A stretch of 64,000 nt of DNA from Symsagittifera roscoffensis (Eukaryota > Xenacoelomorpha > Acoela > Convolutidae): NCBI RefSeq assembly GCF_963678635.1, contig NC_087067.1, forward strand, positions 30,108,401 through 30,172,400, given 5' to 3'. Of the stretch, positions 21,741 to 32,600 are shown piece after piece; the stretch's first letter is position 1, and each line of letters begins with the position of its first letter. The notes below the pieces were generated by a model, which searched no databases, had not been told where the DNA came from, and worked only from the letters and a program-made list of their open reading frames with translations. Position numbers and translations under genes: made by a program.

Positions 21741-22117
21741 GACTATTGTACTGCGACCGACTAAGAGTACAAGACACATACGTTTTTTTTATATATACAT
21801 TCATATTGTGTCAGAATATAATTTTTGTTTTTGATTTTAAATCAACCTAAACTGTGCTTGATTGGGTAGTGACTACACCATCTTTTAAATTGACTGATAA
21901 CATCATATTGTGCTAGTTTCCAGATCTTTGGACCGATAATCGGCTAGTGTGAATAAATTTTATACAAACTGTACTCTGACAACATACAGGGATTCGTGGT
22001 CACTATTTAATAGAATCTGGTGAAATTTATTGTGTTGTGTCATTATTATTGTTAATAAAACTATAAGGTCTCTAGCAATTGAGTCAAGAGTAGGCATAGG
22101 AAAGTGACAAATAAAGA

Positions 22118-24876
22118 ATGAGTTTAGACAAGTCAAGGATACCAAAACGAGGTAATAGCTCTAGGAAATTCATACCTGAAAAGCAAAGAAAAACGATGAC
22201 CGATCCTTTTGTGGATTGGATCAAGCGATCCCGGTCTGACAAAAGGGGGACGGTTTCAGGCAGAATGGTTGAAACGAGAAGTCAGAAGACCTCAGAAGAG
22301 CGAAGAGAACTATTAGAAGTGGAGGTCAATACGGACCATACCATGAACGACAACCAGGGAGTAAATGGATTGGAAGGAAGAGGCAGAAGGCTGGCGAGTG
22401 AATCAACCCCGGTAGAACAAGGCCATGATTTTGCCACTTCCACCGGGACATTGGATCGAGAGGAGATGTCGGAACTGTCCGACATCTCAACTGAAGTAAC
22501 GGCGACTAGAAGATCTCCGACAGACAACACTATGATGGCAGGCGGAACGGGGAAACAAACAACCTCATCATCGTTCTCAGAAAGAATGAAGAACACCTTC
22601 GGAAACATCTTTCCATTCAGCATGGGAGGAGGAGCAGGAAACGATGGGGAGTCCCAGGAGGAAGAGGATGAAGAGGAGCAAGGGGACTTTGGATCTCAAG
22701 TCAGTCTCAATAGTTCGATCCAGGAGAGTGAGGCACACGTCGGAAGAGAGACTGGAACCATGGACAAATTTGGTGTAGTGACAACGATAAGTAAGGAGGC
22801 AAACACACCGGGCCAGTCAAAGGACTTCGCGATTAGGACAAGTTCGGAGCCACAACCTGAAGAGAGTAGAACCAGAGGGCTCGGCAATGCGTTAATGGAT
22901 CCTGAAATAAATAATGAAAAGACGTTGAAGCACAGAGTCAAGGCCCGGATCTCGACAAGCACGAAGTTACCTGGCTCCGACAGGGTTACACCGCCACTAG
23001 TGACGCCACTCGTGGATAACGGGGCAGCACTAGAAGAAGCCTTAAACAACATAGTGGGCAGTTTAGGAGAACAAAATGAACAGATGTCGATAAGGATGAG
23101 TGAACTGGAAAGAGCAGTTCACATTGAAAGAGAAAGTCTGCGGGAAGAAATAAACCGCAACAGACAAGAAGTTGGCAGAAGCGAAAAACGCTTGAAAGAA
23201 AGAACGGACGAACATATGACGAGGAACTTGTCGCGAATGACAAGAGAGGCGGAACAGAGGGAGTTACGCTTAAGAGCCGACATGGAGAAGTTAAGAATTC
23301 AGCAAGAGCAGTCTCTTGGGTCTCTTGACACAAAGATAGATGCGATGATGGAGAGGCGAACTCAGGCTATCATGGATAGGTTGGACGGGCTACTAAGCAG
23401 CAAGAGTGGACCAAAAGAAGGAGAGCCGAACTCGGGAGGTCCCAGCAGGGAACCGAGGGTGAACTTCAATGAACATCAAAGGAGGAAGACGTATGGATCC
23501 ACTAGAGGCAGGGGCAGTTCATCAGGCTATGCCACAAGGGGTAAAACAGCATGGGGCCCGAACAGTAGAGCGAGTTCAACGGGGAACAGACAAACCTCGA
23601 ACGAACGACCAACGCAAAGCACACATGCGACTGGGAGAAGCGATTCTGGCAACATGGGGCATACAAGCCCGAAGAGGAGTCACATGGGCCAAGCGGGAAA
23701 CGCTCAAGGTGATTCGGATTGCAGGGATGCACCGCACACAGAGCCTTCGACAAGGTGTGAGGACACTCAAGCGGGACTCTCAAGGGATGCTACGGCAATG
23801 GCCACAGCATTTGAACCCCTGAACAGGTCTTTGGAGACATTCCTGACGCGGTTATCTAGAACCAATGAACGCAGTGAAAAGTCCAGAAGAGTCTTTAAGA
23901 AACCAAGATGCTACAAAGACGAATCTGATGGCTGTATTGATACCTGGATAGAGGTAATGAAGCTGCATTTCGAGGAAGAGGACTTGTCGGAGAGACAGGA
24001 ATGCAGCGCGCTCACCAGCAACTTAGAAGGGACAGCCCTGAACTGTGTCATGGCTAAGAAACAGTATCAACGTGACACTGCTGAGAAAATCTTCGAAATC
24101 TTGTTAAACCGTTTCGGATCAGGGGTGCAGGGGCACCAGGCGATGATGCGCTTCGAGAAACGGAGGCAACGAGAAGATGAAACAATAGACAAGTTTCTCG
24201 ATGATTTGGAAATGCTGAGAAGACGCAGTCAACCGGATGAGTCAAACCGAAGGATGAACCTGGCCGTAGCCTCAAAATTCATCGATGGTGTGAAAAATGA
24301 TGAACTTCGTACGATGCTAGCAACGCATTACACACCACTATCAACTAATGCGCCAACACCGGAGGAGTTGAGGCTCAAATCAAAAGAGTATCTTTTGTTG
24401 AAACCTCCTTCGAGATCTGGATATTACAAGAACAATTATGGCAATTTTAACAACGGACCAGCAAACCAAGGGAACAATTGGTACAAACCGAGGGACGATA
24501 TGGACAAGAGACGCTCTTGTGCCAATTGTAGTTCAACAGACCATCACGTGTCAGCATGCCCAGCTTACAAACAAGGCATGAAAGCAATAGGCTTTAGCCT
24601 CGAGGACGAAGATGCGTCAGAGTTGGACCATGAGGATTTCATGAGAGGAGTAATTGCGAAATTCGGCCCGAGGTGTTTCTTTTGCAACTTGGAAGGTCAT
24701 TTTAAATCAGATTGTCCACAATTCTGGGATGCAGTGGCAGACATCAAGCATCCAAGGCATGAAGAAGCTTTGTCAGGAGTGAAAGCAAGCAAGGCTCGAC
24801 TCTTGAGCGAAGCAGAGGCACGCAGGAAGGACAAACCTCAAGAGCTGGCGGCAAAGAAAATGCAAGCGGTAACAGA
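22118..24876 (+). CDS. gag: Element B gag (N-terminal part of gag-pol, cut by insertion of A)
   Basis: The ATG at 22118 aligns with A's Met at 26645 (both followed by a K/R-I-P-R/K and S-R-K-F segment). Residues 1-300 are acidic and Ser-rich, about 300-420 are coiled coil, and about 590-740 form the conserved Ty3/gypsy-type capsid region (DTWIEVMKLHFEEE, LLNRFGSGVQGHQAM). Two CCHC knuckles (CX2CX4HX4C) start at residues 801 and 853. It packages element RNA into particles. The frame runs on into A's LTR and stops at 25000 in foreign sequence. The pol frame resuming at 47070 is in register with it, so the original gene was one gag-pol ORF as in A. Confidence 0.88.
24874..24876 (+). repeat. Possible 3-bp target duplication of A, left
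   Basis: AGA directly before A's 5' LTR equals AGA (47070-47072) directly after its 3' LTR. Ty3/gypsy integrases usually make 4-6 bp, so 3 bp is short and could be chance; the fourth base does not match. Confidence 0.4.
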
Positions 24877-25450
24877 TGTGCCATTCCGCCGGATGACACA
24901 GTATAACCTTCCCGCGACGGAAATAAAAGTGACTAAAGGCCTTACGAACAGAAAAGTGTTGCGACGGAGGGTCAGAATGTTCTGGAATTTTTATTTTTAA
25001 AATTTCGATTTGAAGGAGAACATTTCTGAGAAATAGAAAAAAGACGGCCATTTTGAATAAAATAGAGAAAAAGGAGAACGACGCCATATTTTGTGACGAA
25101 CGGTTGTATCCGAGACGAGAAAATTACGGAGCCTCTTATCGTGGCAATAACACACGATAAGGACCTTAGTGACGGATATTTGTGGAGACGGAGGCTTCAG
25201 TGGGGGGAAGAGAAATACCACGGAACCCTCCCGGGACACGAAATATAGGAGATAAGAGTGTTATCTCAAGAAAATCACGGGAGCGGAGGCTTGGTCCCCC
25301 AGAGACTGTTATATGTGAAGGGACTGTGTAAACTGGCTATAACAGTTGCTGTAATGTCCTAGATCTGAATTAAACACCGATATTATTTGATATTTCAGGA
25401 CATGAGTAGATAGAAAAAGGAAAGGGTCAATCCATCTCCAATGGATTTAA

Positions 25451-25456
25451 TATAAA
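25451..25456 (+). promoter_or_regulatory. TATA-like box in A's 5' LTR
   Basis: TTTAATATAAAACTG lies 574 bp into the LTR; the 3' LTR has it at 46758. Transcription would then begin near 25480, making the last ~280 bp R and U5. B's LTR has no clear TATA box at the aligned place, so this is tentative. Confidence 0.35.
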
Positions 25457-25636
25457 ACTGTCACACAAAAACATATAGAAATAGGTGGTTCGAGCCGTGT
25501 TTTTAATGACAATCACGTAGTCTGAGGATCCGAGACTCAGCTATGTGGTTGTGTTCGCATGCAAACGAAAGCTGATCAAAAGTCGTTTGACTGATGGCCT
25601 AAAAATGGTAACTTTTTACTTTGCCCTAGACAGACC

Positions 25637-25710
25637 AGAAAATCAACTGGCAAGGTCGAGACGGTGAAAAACGAGTGGAATTAAGGTAACTGACGCCTGC
25701 CAGTCGTCGA
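25637..25710 (+). ncRNA. Conserved LTR stem segment (A 5' copy)
   Basis: AACTGGCAAGG at the left can pair with CCTGCCAGT at the right, enclosing GAGACGGTGAAAAAC. The arms and this inner word persist in B and relic C although surrounding sequence is hard to align. Confidence 0.5.
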
Positions 25711-25768
25711 TAGGTGCTTTTTCTACGCTCCGTCGCTGTGTGATATTTGGGCGAATGTTACATAGACG

Positions 25769-25899
25769 TTTTTATGGCGCTCCTGGGTGGGCCGAACCAC
25801 CAACCTTTCGGTTGGTGGGCCGAACCACCAACCAGGGCGCCATAAAAACGGTTAACGGCCCAGGAGCGCCTTTCGGTTAACGGCCGAACCACCAACCTT
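25769..25899 (+). repeat. Palindrome-rich segment around A's primer-binding site
   Basis: GTTTTTATGGCGC (from 25769) recurs inverted as GCGCCATAAAAAC (to 25849). Inside it CCACCAACC/GGTTGGTGG form a second hairpin. A further inverted copy CCCAGGAGCGCC is at 25859-25870, and the words TTTCGGTT and CCGAACCACCAACC are repeated directly. B has only the first PBS copy, so the duplications arose in A's lineage. Confidence 0.75.
25775..25789 (+). other. Primer-binding-site candidate (A)
   Basis: TGGCGCTCCTGGGTG, 12 nt after the LTR, identical to B's. The following bases extend into a hairpin. Confidence 0.55.
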
Positions 25900-25904
25900 C
25901 CTTT

Positions 25905-26065
25905 AAAGTTCGGGCAATCCGGGAACAAATAAAGGAAGACCTCGGTGGGTGTATTAAGCAAATACACACCCACTTGAGAAGAAGAATTGTTCCCTACTCT
26001 CGTGCACTTGGAGCAGTCCGAGTGTGGGAGAGCTTTTTCATAGATTTGACGAATTTTCGACCAAG
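25905..26065 (+). ncRNA. Leader RNA module, A copy 1
   Basis: Outer stem GGGAACAA (25921-25928) / TTGTTCCC (25987-25994); inner hairpin CTC.GTGGGTGTATT...AATACACACCCAC..GAG (25941-25978); second hairpin CACTTGGA/TCCGAGTG; then GGGAGAGCTTTTTC. Same architecture as copy 2 and as B's module. Confidence 0.8.
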
Positions 26066-26079
26066 AGGTTGCCTTGAGC

Positions 26080-26245
26080 TACTTAGTAGGACAGCTCGGG
26101 CAATCGCAGGACACCTAAAAGAAGACCTCGGTGGGTGTATTAGGCAAATACACACCCACTTGAGAAGACTGTGTCCTGGGCTTCGTTCTTTCGGATCGTT
26201 CCGATTGGGGGAAGTCTTTTTCTTTAAGACTAAGTTTTATTTATC
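26080..26245 (+). ncRNA. Leader RNA module, A copy 2
   Basis: Outer stem CAGGACAC (26107-26114) / GTGTCCTG (26171-26178); the inner hairpin is nearly identical to copy 1; second hairpin TCGGA/TCCGA; then GGGGAAGTCTTTTTC. It follows copy 1 at a spacing of about 185 bp, so the two form a tandem duplication with diverged but complementary outer stems. Confidence 0.8.
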
Positions 26246-26644
26246 TATTTCTGAATCATCACTGCTTTTTATCGAAGATTGTTTAATTTTAACAAAGCAG
26301 TGACTTGATAAATTGTGTGGCGATAAACTGATACTGACAAAAGGTCGCTGTCACCTGTAGGATATTCTTATCTGATTATCGATTGTGTGTTGTGTGTCGA
26401 TTATATCTTGTGGAAACTTAGTGATACTGTTATACTATACAACCGGGTTAAGTTAGCATTATATCAATACTGGGTAGACCCTGTGTGTAACTTTAGCTGA
26501 GTCACTAATTTAGTCGTGAGAGATCTAAGAGACATTTTGATACTGACGGAATCGAGTAGGCAGCGTTAAGTGATTAACTAAATCTTGTTTGTGGTACGTT
26601 TGCATTGCCATCAAATTACGAATACTTTCATTTTGTACAAAACT
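26246..26644 (+). other. Rest of A's leader
   Basis: AT-rich, no reading frame of note and no further module. The open frame begins at 26585 with a non-ATG codon, so the first usable start is 26645. Confidence 0.5.
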
Positions 26645-29600
26645 ATGCAGCGCAGGGACTCGTTAGGATCGACTACTAAAATTCCCAGGCTAAGCAAGGG
26701 AAGCACGCGGAAATTTAGAACTAGGCGTAGCCAAACCTCGTATAGCAGCGCTTCCGACGCGTTTGCTGAAGATGAATCGACTAAAGGTCAGCCTGATCTT
26801 TCAGTGATCGAAATGAGACTAAGGAGCGAGAAAAACCTTGATGGCAATCAAGGGCGGAGCGCCGAGGCCGAGCCTGCGAGCGAAACGCCGGTGGATCCCT
26901 TTGACGAAGGGGAGCGAACGCTCATTCGACCCGACTTTGAGCCAGACGGGGTCCTCGAGCGAGAGGAAGTCGAGAGGACAGAGGAGACCTCGGAGCGTTC
27001 CGAGGTCGAACCTCGGGAGGAAGTGTTGTACAGGGGAATGTCCAGATCAGAGACTAAGAGCTATAAATGGAGAAAGGAACCTTCACATCTGACAAGTGCA
27101 CACTCATCCTTGGCCAAACAGAGTAACAACGCGATGATGTCGAGTATGAGTCCGGGTGAAGAGCAGACGTTCTCGAAGGCCAAGAAGAGTTGGAAGTCCT
27201 TGTACGACGAACGCATGGCGTCACTACCAACTGTAGGTTTGACTTCCAGGGATGACTACCCGGAGATAACCCATCCGGATGTGAACTTCACACCGTGCCC
27301 AAGGAACGACATGAGCAGGGGGGCATCTTCTGCCTCGCCGACCAGGCCTATGTCAGATGGGATAACGATGGGAGCATCATCAACGTTTGACAGACTGATG
27401 ACGTCAATGCACAAGCAAAAGGGCGGTGCGTCATCAAGTACTAGGCTACAGCCACAGTTGACCTCGTCTTCTCTGGGGCTAACCCCGCCACTGGGGGCAG
27501 CTGGTGACATAAGTGATATGTTCGCTGGTGTGATGAATGGCCTGGATGAATTGAGGCGAGACATGACTAAGCGGATAGATCAAGTTGACGAGAGAGCTCA
27601 CCATGGTCGAGAGAATTTGAAAGATGAGCTAACGCACGTGAAGTCGCAAGCGAGGTTTGATCAGGCTCAATTGATTCGTGACACCGATCAATGCCTGGCC
27701 GAGAGCCTGGCTCAGGCAAACAAAGAGTCAGAGGAAAGAGAGGCTAGGATGACAAGAGAGATCGAGCGATTGTTGAATGATCATGATAATACCTACGCCC
27801 AAACGATGACTGGCCTGGAAAGGAGGTTGGACGCCAAATCTGACTTGATGATGCGGAAGCTTGACGCGATCCTGAATGGGAATAATTGGCAGGAGCATTC
27901 CAACTCAAGGGAGCGCTCACGCCATGCGAATGTTGGAGATGGTGCGGGCAACAGTGCCAGAGCCCAGCAAGGCTCGAGAACGAACTACGAACATAGAAAC
28001 AAGGAGCGGCCGAGGGCAGCCCCGCAGAGGCCTGGCTGGACAAATCCAGTCCCACCGGAGGCAGATGCCACCCCGGAGACAAGATTGCCAACCGTGCCAC
28101 AAGTCAGTTCAGTACCAGATCTGACTACAGTCTCACAAGACACAACGATGTATGCCTCGATGTTTGAGCCTCTGAACAGATCTCTTGAAACATTCATCAC
28201 CAAGCTCTCGAAGTCAACCGAGAGAGGAGAGAGGTCAAGAAGGACACTGAAAAAGCCGAAGTCATATAAAGACGAGTCAGACGGCTGCATTGATACTTGG
28301 ATAGAGGTGATGAAGTTACACTTTGAGGAAGAGAATCTCTCCAAGAAACAAGAGTGCAGCGCGCTGACAAGCAACCTAGAGGGTACTGCATTAAATTGTG
28401 TAATGGCGAAAAGAGCCAATGAGAGAGACAGCGCTCGCAAGATCTTCGACATCCTGCTGAATCGTTTCGGCTCTGGAGTACAAGGGCACCAGGCCATGGT
28501 GAAGTTCGAGAAGAGGCGTCAGAGAGATGAAGAATCAATAGATAAATTCTTGGACGACCTTGAATTGCTCAGGAGGAGGAGCAACCCGGATGAGAGAATA
28601 TCCGAACGAAACTTGGCGATCGCTTCGAAGTTCATGGATGGTGTAAGGAGTGAGGAGTTGAAGACGATGTTGGCCACTCATTTCACCCTGTCGCTGGACC
28701 AGGTACCCACGCCCGATGACTTGCGTATGAAGTCACGCGAGTATTTACTGATAAAACCGAGGGCGCAAAACCGTTACAGCAATTATGGCAACTATAGCGG
28801 GACAAACACTGGTGCGAATTCCAGTTGGTACAAACCTCGCGATGACATGGACAAGAGGAGGTCGTGTGCGAATTGTGGTTCGATGGACCATCACGTTTCT
28901 GCGTGTTCTGCATACAAACAGAACATGAAGGCCATAGGCTACTTTCTCGAGGACGCTGACGCGACCGACGAGGATCATGAAGAGTATGTGAGAGGGCTCA
29001 TCATGAAATATGGTCCGAGGTGCTTCTTCTGTAATTTGGAGGGACACTTCAAGTCGGATTGTACTCAATTTTGGGACGCAGTAGCGGACGTGAAACATCC
29101 CCGCCATGAAGAGGCGCTTTCGGGTGTCAAAGCCAGTCGAGCACGTCTGATGAACGAGGCTGAATCTCGGAGAAAGGAGACGACACCGAGCACTTTCACG
29201 ACTAAAAAGGTTAAGACATGGCCTGACAAGGGGGTAGCCTCGAACCTCGAAACAGAGTCGTCTAGCCCACTCAAGGTGGATTACGGCTTGGCGGCAAGGA
29301 CAGCTCTGCAGAATGTCAAACAAGACCTAGCCACGAAAGAAGTGGAGCAATGGGTAAGGTCAGAGCTGGAGAGCACAGATCTTCGGGAAAGTCTTAATGT
29401 CCTGAGTAAGACGACAAGAGCAGAAGACGAAAAAGAGCCCAAGAAACAGGGACTAAAACTGAACGTTATATCTGGCAAGACTTTCGGCATGACGAAGGCA
29501 GGGACCAAAATAATGTCTATCATCTCAGTCGCAGGGCACCAGGTGGTCAAGAACCTGAGCGAGCCATCCGAAATTACACTAGTCCACCTGGACATCTATG

Positions 29601-32600
29601 CAGACTATCTGAAACAGAAGGATCCCAAACTAGACTCCAGGGCAGTGCGAGCGCTGCTCACAACGGGAGGTCCGAGGCTGATGAAAGTGGACGGACATTA
29701 TATCGATGTCCATGGCCCTTACCCGATTCTGATGAATGTGGATGGCATCAATATCTACACGAAAGCTCACATAACTGATGCGAACGATCAGGTTGGCCGG
29801 ATATGCATTGGTCAAGAGGAGCTGAAGGTCAGACGAATCGGACACAACGCGATGCTCGAGCAAGATGCTGTGCATATTGGTTGCGAGGCAGATCTGGCCG
29901 CACACGTTCTGGACGTGCAAGGCAGACAGCTTTCAGTAAAGGGACTGCTAGACACGGGAGCAGTAGTCAGTGTCATGCCAGTCAAAACTTGGACCGACAT
30001 GGGTTTTGAGAGGTCGGATCTCATACCGACAAACATCAGGTTGGCAGCTGCCAATCAGGGAGCGATCTATGTCACCGGGCGAACCCCGATCATCTCACTG
30101 CAGCTCGGAGGGAGACATCTTTGGATGAGCTTCCTAGTAGTAGAGAATTTGGACGAATCCGACCAGTTCATCCTAGGAAGGGATTTCGTTCGCAACTTTG
30201 ACGTCACGATAGATCTCAATGACGGATTGATTAGGATCAGGGATCCTGAAAGAAAGTATGAGAAAAGACCCCTTAATAAGATCTTAATTAATCAGGCCAA
30301 GGTGCCGATTTTTCTGGATCGAAAAGTTAGATTAAAACCGAACCAAGCCGTAATAGCAACGTTTAGGATGAGGAACTTGAATGAACTCAGCAATGACAGA
30401 CAGGTGTGTCTGGTACCAAATCCAAACAGTAAAAGCTCGGCTATTTTAGGAAGAAGCTTCTCGCTCACTCAGAGCGGACTGTGTGTGAGTGTGTTATTGA
30501 ACACAGAGGCAACAACAGTGACAATACAGAGGGGAAAGAAACTTGGCTACGCTTTGCCTCTGAACACAGACTTTCTGAGTGTGGAGAACTTGAAGAAGTT
30601 TGATGTAACTAAGTGTCCATTACATGCGAACCAAGAATGTATAATGAAAAGAGTAATTGAATTGAAATCTTCTAGGAAATTGTTTTCAATGAAGTCGGAA
30701 ACAGATGATGGGCTGTCTAGTTGTTCCAACTTTCCTGAGAGACCGACGGAAGCAGAGTTAGCAGCGAATAGGCCTGTCCTACCTGAGATAGAGCATCTGA
30801 AGGGTAAAGTATCCGACAAGGAACTAGATTCGCTCAGGGCGGTGCTAAATCGGAACGCAGACGTTTTTTCGAAACATAAGGCCGACATAGGTTGTTGCAA
30901 TTTTGTAGAGCACGAGATTGAGATAGAAGAGGGCTCGGTACCTCATAGGGAAGGGGCGAGAAGAATGACCCCAAACAAGTCAGAAGCGTGTAGGAAGGAA
31001 ATCGAGATGTTAATGGAGTACGACATGATCGAGCCGTCGAAGTCCCCATGGGCTTGTGGCGTGGTCATGGCAAAAAAGAAAGGGGGACAACTCAGATTTT
31101 GTTGCGATTTCCGTTATCTGAATGCAGTGACTATAAAGGACGCATATCCGATTCCCCGCATCGATGAGAGCCTATCCAAGCTGGGAGACGCCAAGTTCTT
31201 CACAACGTTGGATTTGGGCTCAGCATTCTGGCAAGTGCCGCTCAGAAAGCAAGATCGAGAGAAAACAGGTTTCGCTTGTGAGCTGGGACTGTTCCAGTGG
31301 AAGAGGATGCCATTCGGATTGTGCAACGCGACAGCCACATTCCAGCGACTGATGGCTCAGGCACTCACGAGCGTTACCAAGAAGTATGGGAATCTCATCA
31401 TGTGTTATGTCGATGATGTAGTGATCGCGACACCAACCTTGGAAGACCACATCGAAAGGTTGGAAGAGGTGTTTTCTTGCATGAAGCAGGCGGGTCTGAA
31501 ATGCAAACCCTCTAAGTGCGAAATCCTCAAAGATTCCATAAAGTATCTGGGCCGCCTGGTTGACAAACATGGAGTGAGACCAGATCCCGAAGCGGTTGAA
31601 GCGGTGCTGACCTGGAAGGCACCTAAAACAGATACACAGTTGATGAGTTTTCTGGGATTCGCCAATTATTATCGCGAGTTCATCAAGGGGTATGCTGACA
31701 AAATATACCCCATGCAGAAGTTGATGAGAAATAAGGGCAAAAAGTTCACCTGGACTGATGAGGCACAAGTCTCATTTGAAAACATCAAACGCGAACTTTG
31801 CGAGGCACCGGTCCTCGGCATGCCAACGGAGAAGGGGATGTTCGTGCTGGACACGGATGCATCAGTGGTCGCGATATCAGGCATACTTCACCAAGAGCAG
31901 GAGTGGAACGGGAGAACGGTTCTTCGTCCGATAGCTTATGGAAGTAAAGTCCTGAGTGACACTGAGATGAAGTACGGCGCACCAAAAGCGGAGATGTTTG
32001 CTGTGATCACGTTTGTGGAAAAGTACAGGGCCTACTTGGGGAGTGCTCCCTTCAAGTTGCGTGTGGACAATCGTGCCCTTGCCTGGCTGAAAACCTATTC
32101 GATGGACCAGAGCTACATTGGTCGTTGGATCGTGCGCTTGGATGGATACCACATGATCATAGAACACCGTACCCGTGACAAGCACCAGAACGCAGATAGC
32201 CTCAGCAAAAAGACAGAATTTTATGAGCGCCTCGAAGAGAAGCAAGCTAACCAATCAGAGATCAAAGACGGGTTTTCCTTTCTGGACAAAGAAACCTATG
32301 ATGAGCTGCCACTTACTAGGTGGTTAGACAAATCAGGACATCCTATACCTGGACACCCTGACCTTCCAGTGGAGACGGCTGCGGAGATAAAGCTTTTAGC
32401 CAGAGGCGAACCCGTTCCGTTGGATCTGCTAGTCCGATCCAACTTGGTACAGCAAGAACTGACCAGGCTGGGTATAAACAGCATCGCTTTATTGAATAAG
32501 ACGGTGAACGTGGCGCCGGACGTCATGGGAAAACTCCGTGACTTGTTGGATAGGGAAGTGGATAGGCATGATCGTGAATGGAGGGAAACCATGCAGAGGT

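Larger units (their letters stand above)
24877..25762 (+). repeat. 5' LTR of element A (886 bp)
   Basis: TGTGCCATTC...GAATGTTACA, matching 46184-47069 over its whole length. U3 contains an inverted repeat CTTATCGTG/CACGATAAG (25135-25161) and a TATA-like TATAAA at 25451. The structured segment with GAGACGGTGAAAAAC is at 25637-25710. B's gag frame reads 124 nt into it before a stop. Confidence 0.96.

Noticed and set aside
21523-21850. Short plus-strand frames in B's leader as a small gene
   Set aside because: They overlap the structured RNA module, which is constrained by pairing rather than by codons, and A has no equivalent frames.
24877-25000. Gag of B ending naturally at 25000
   Set aside because: The last ~41 codons are the start of A's LTR, repeated at 46184, and do not match A gag.
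25597-25660. CTGATG followed by a GAAA-type box in the LTRs as a hammerhead ribozyme
   Set aside because: The conserved A after CTGATG is missing, stem II does not pair consistently in A, B and C, and the GAAA box is absent or shifted.
25637-25710. LTR segment as a spliced-leader RNA or tRNA
   Set aside because: No donor after a leader-like exon, no Sm-type site, no A and B box pair; it is shared only with LTR copies.
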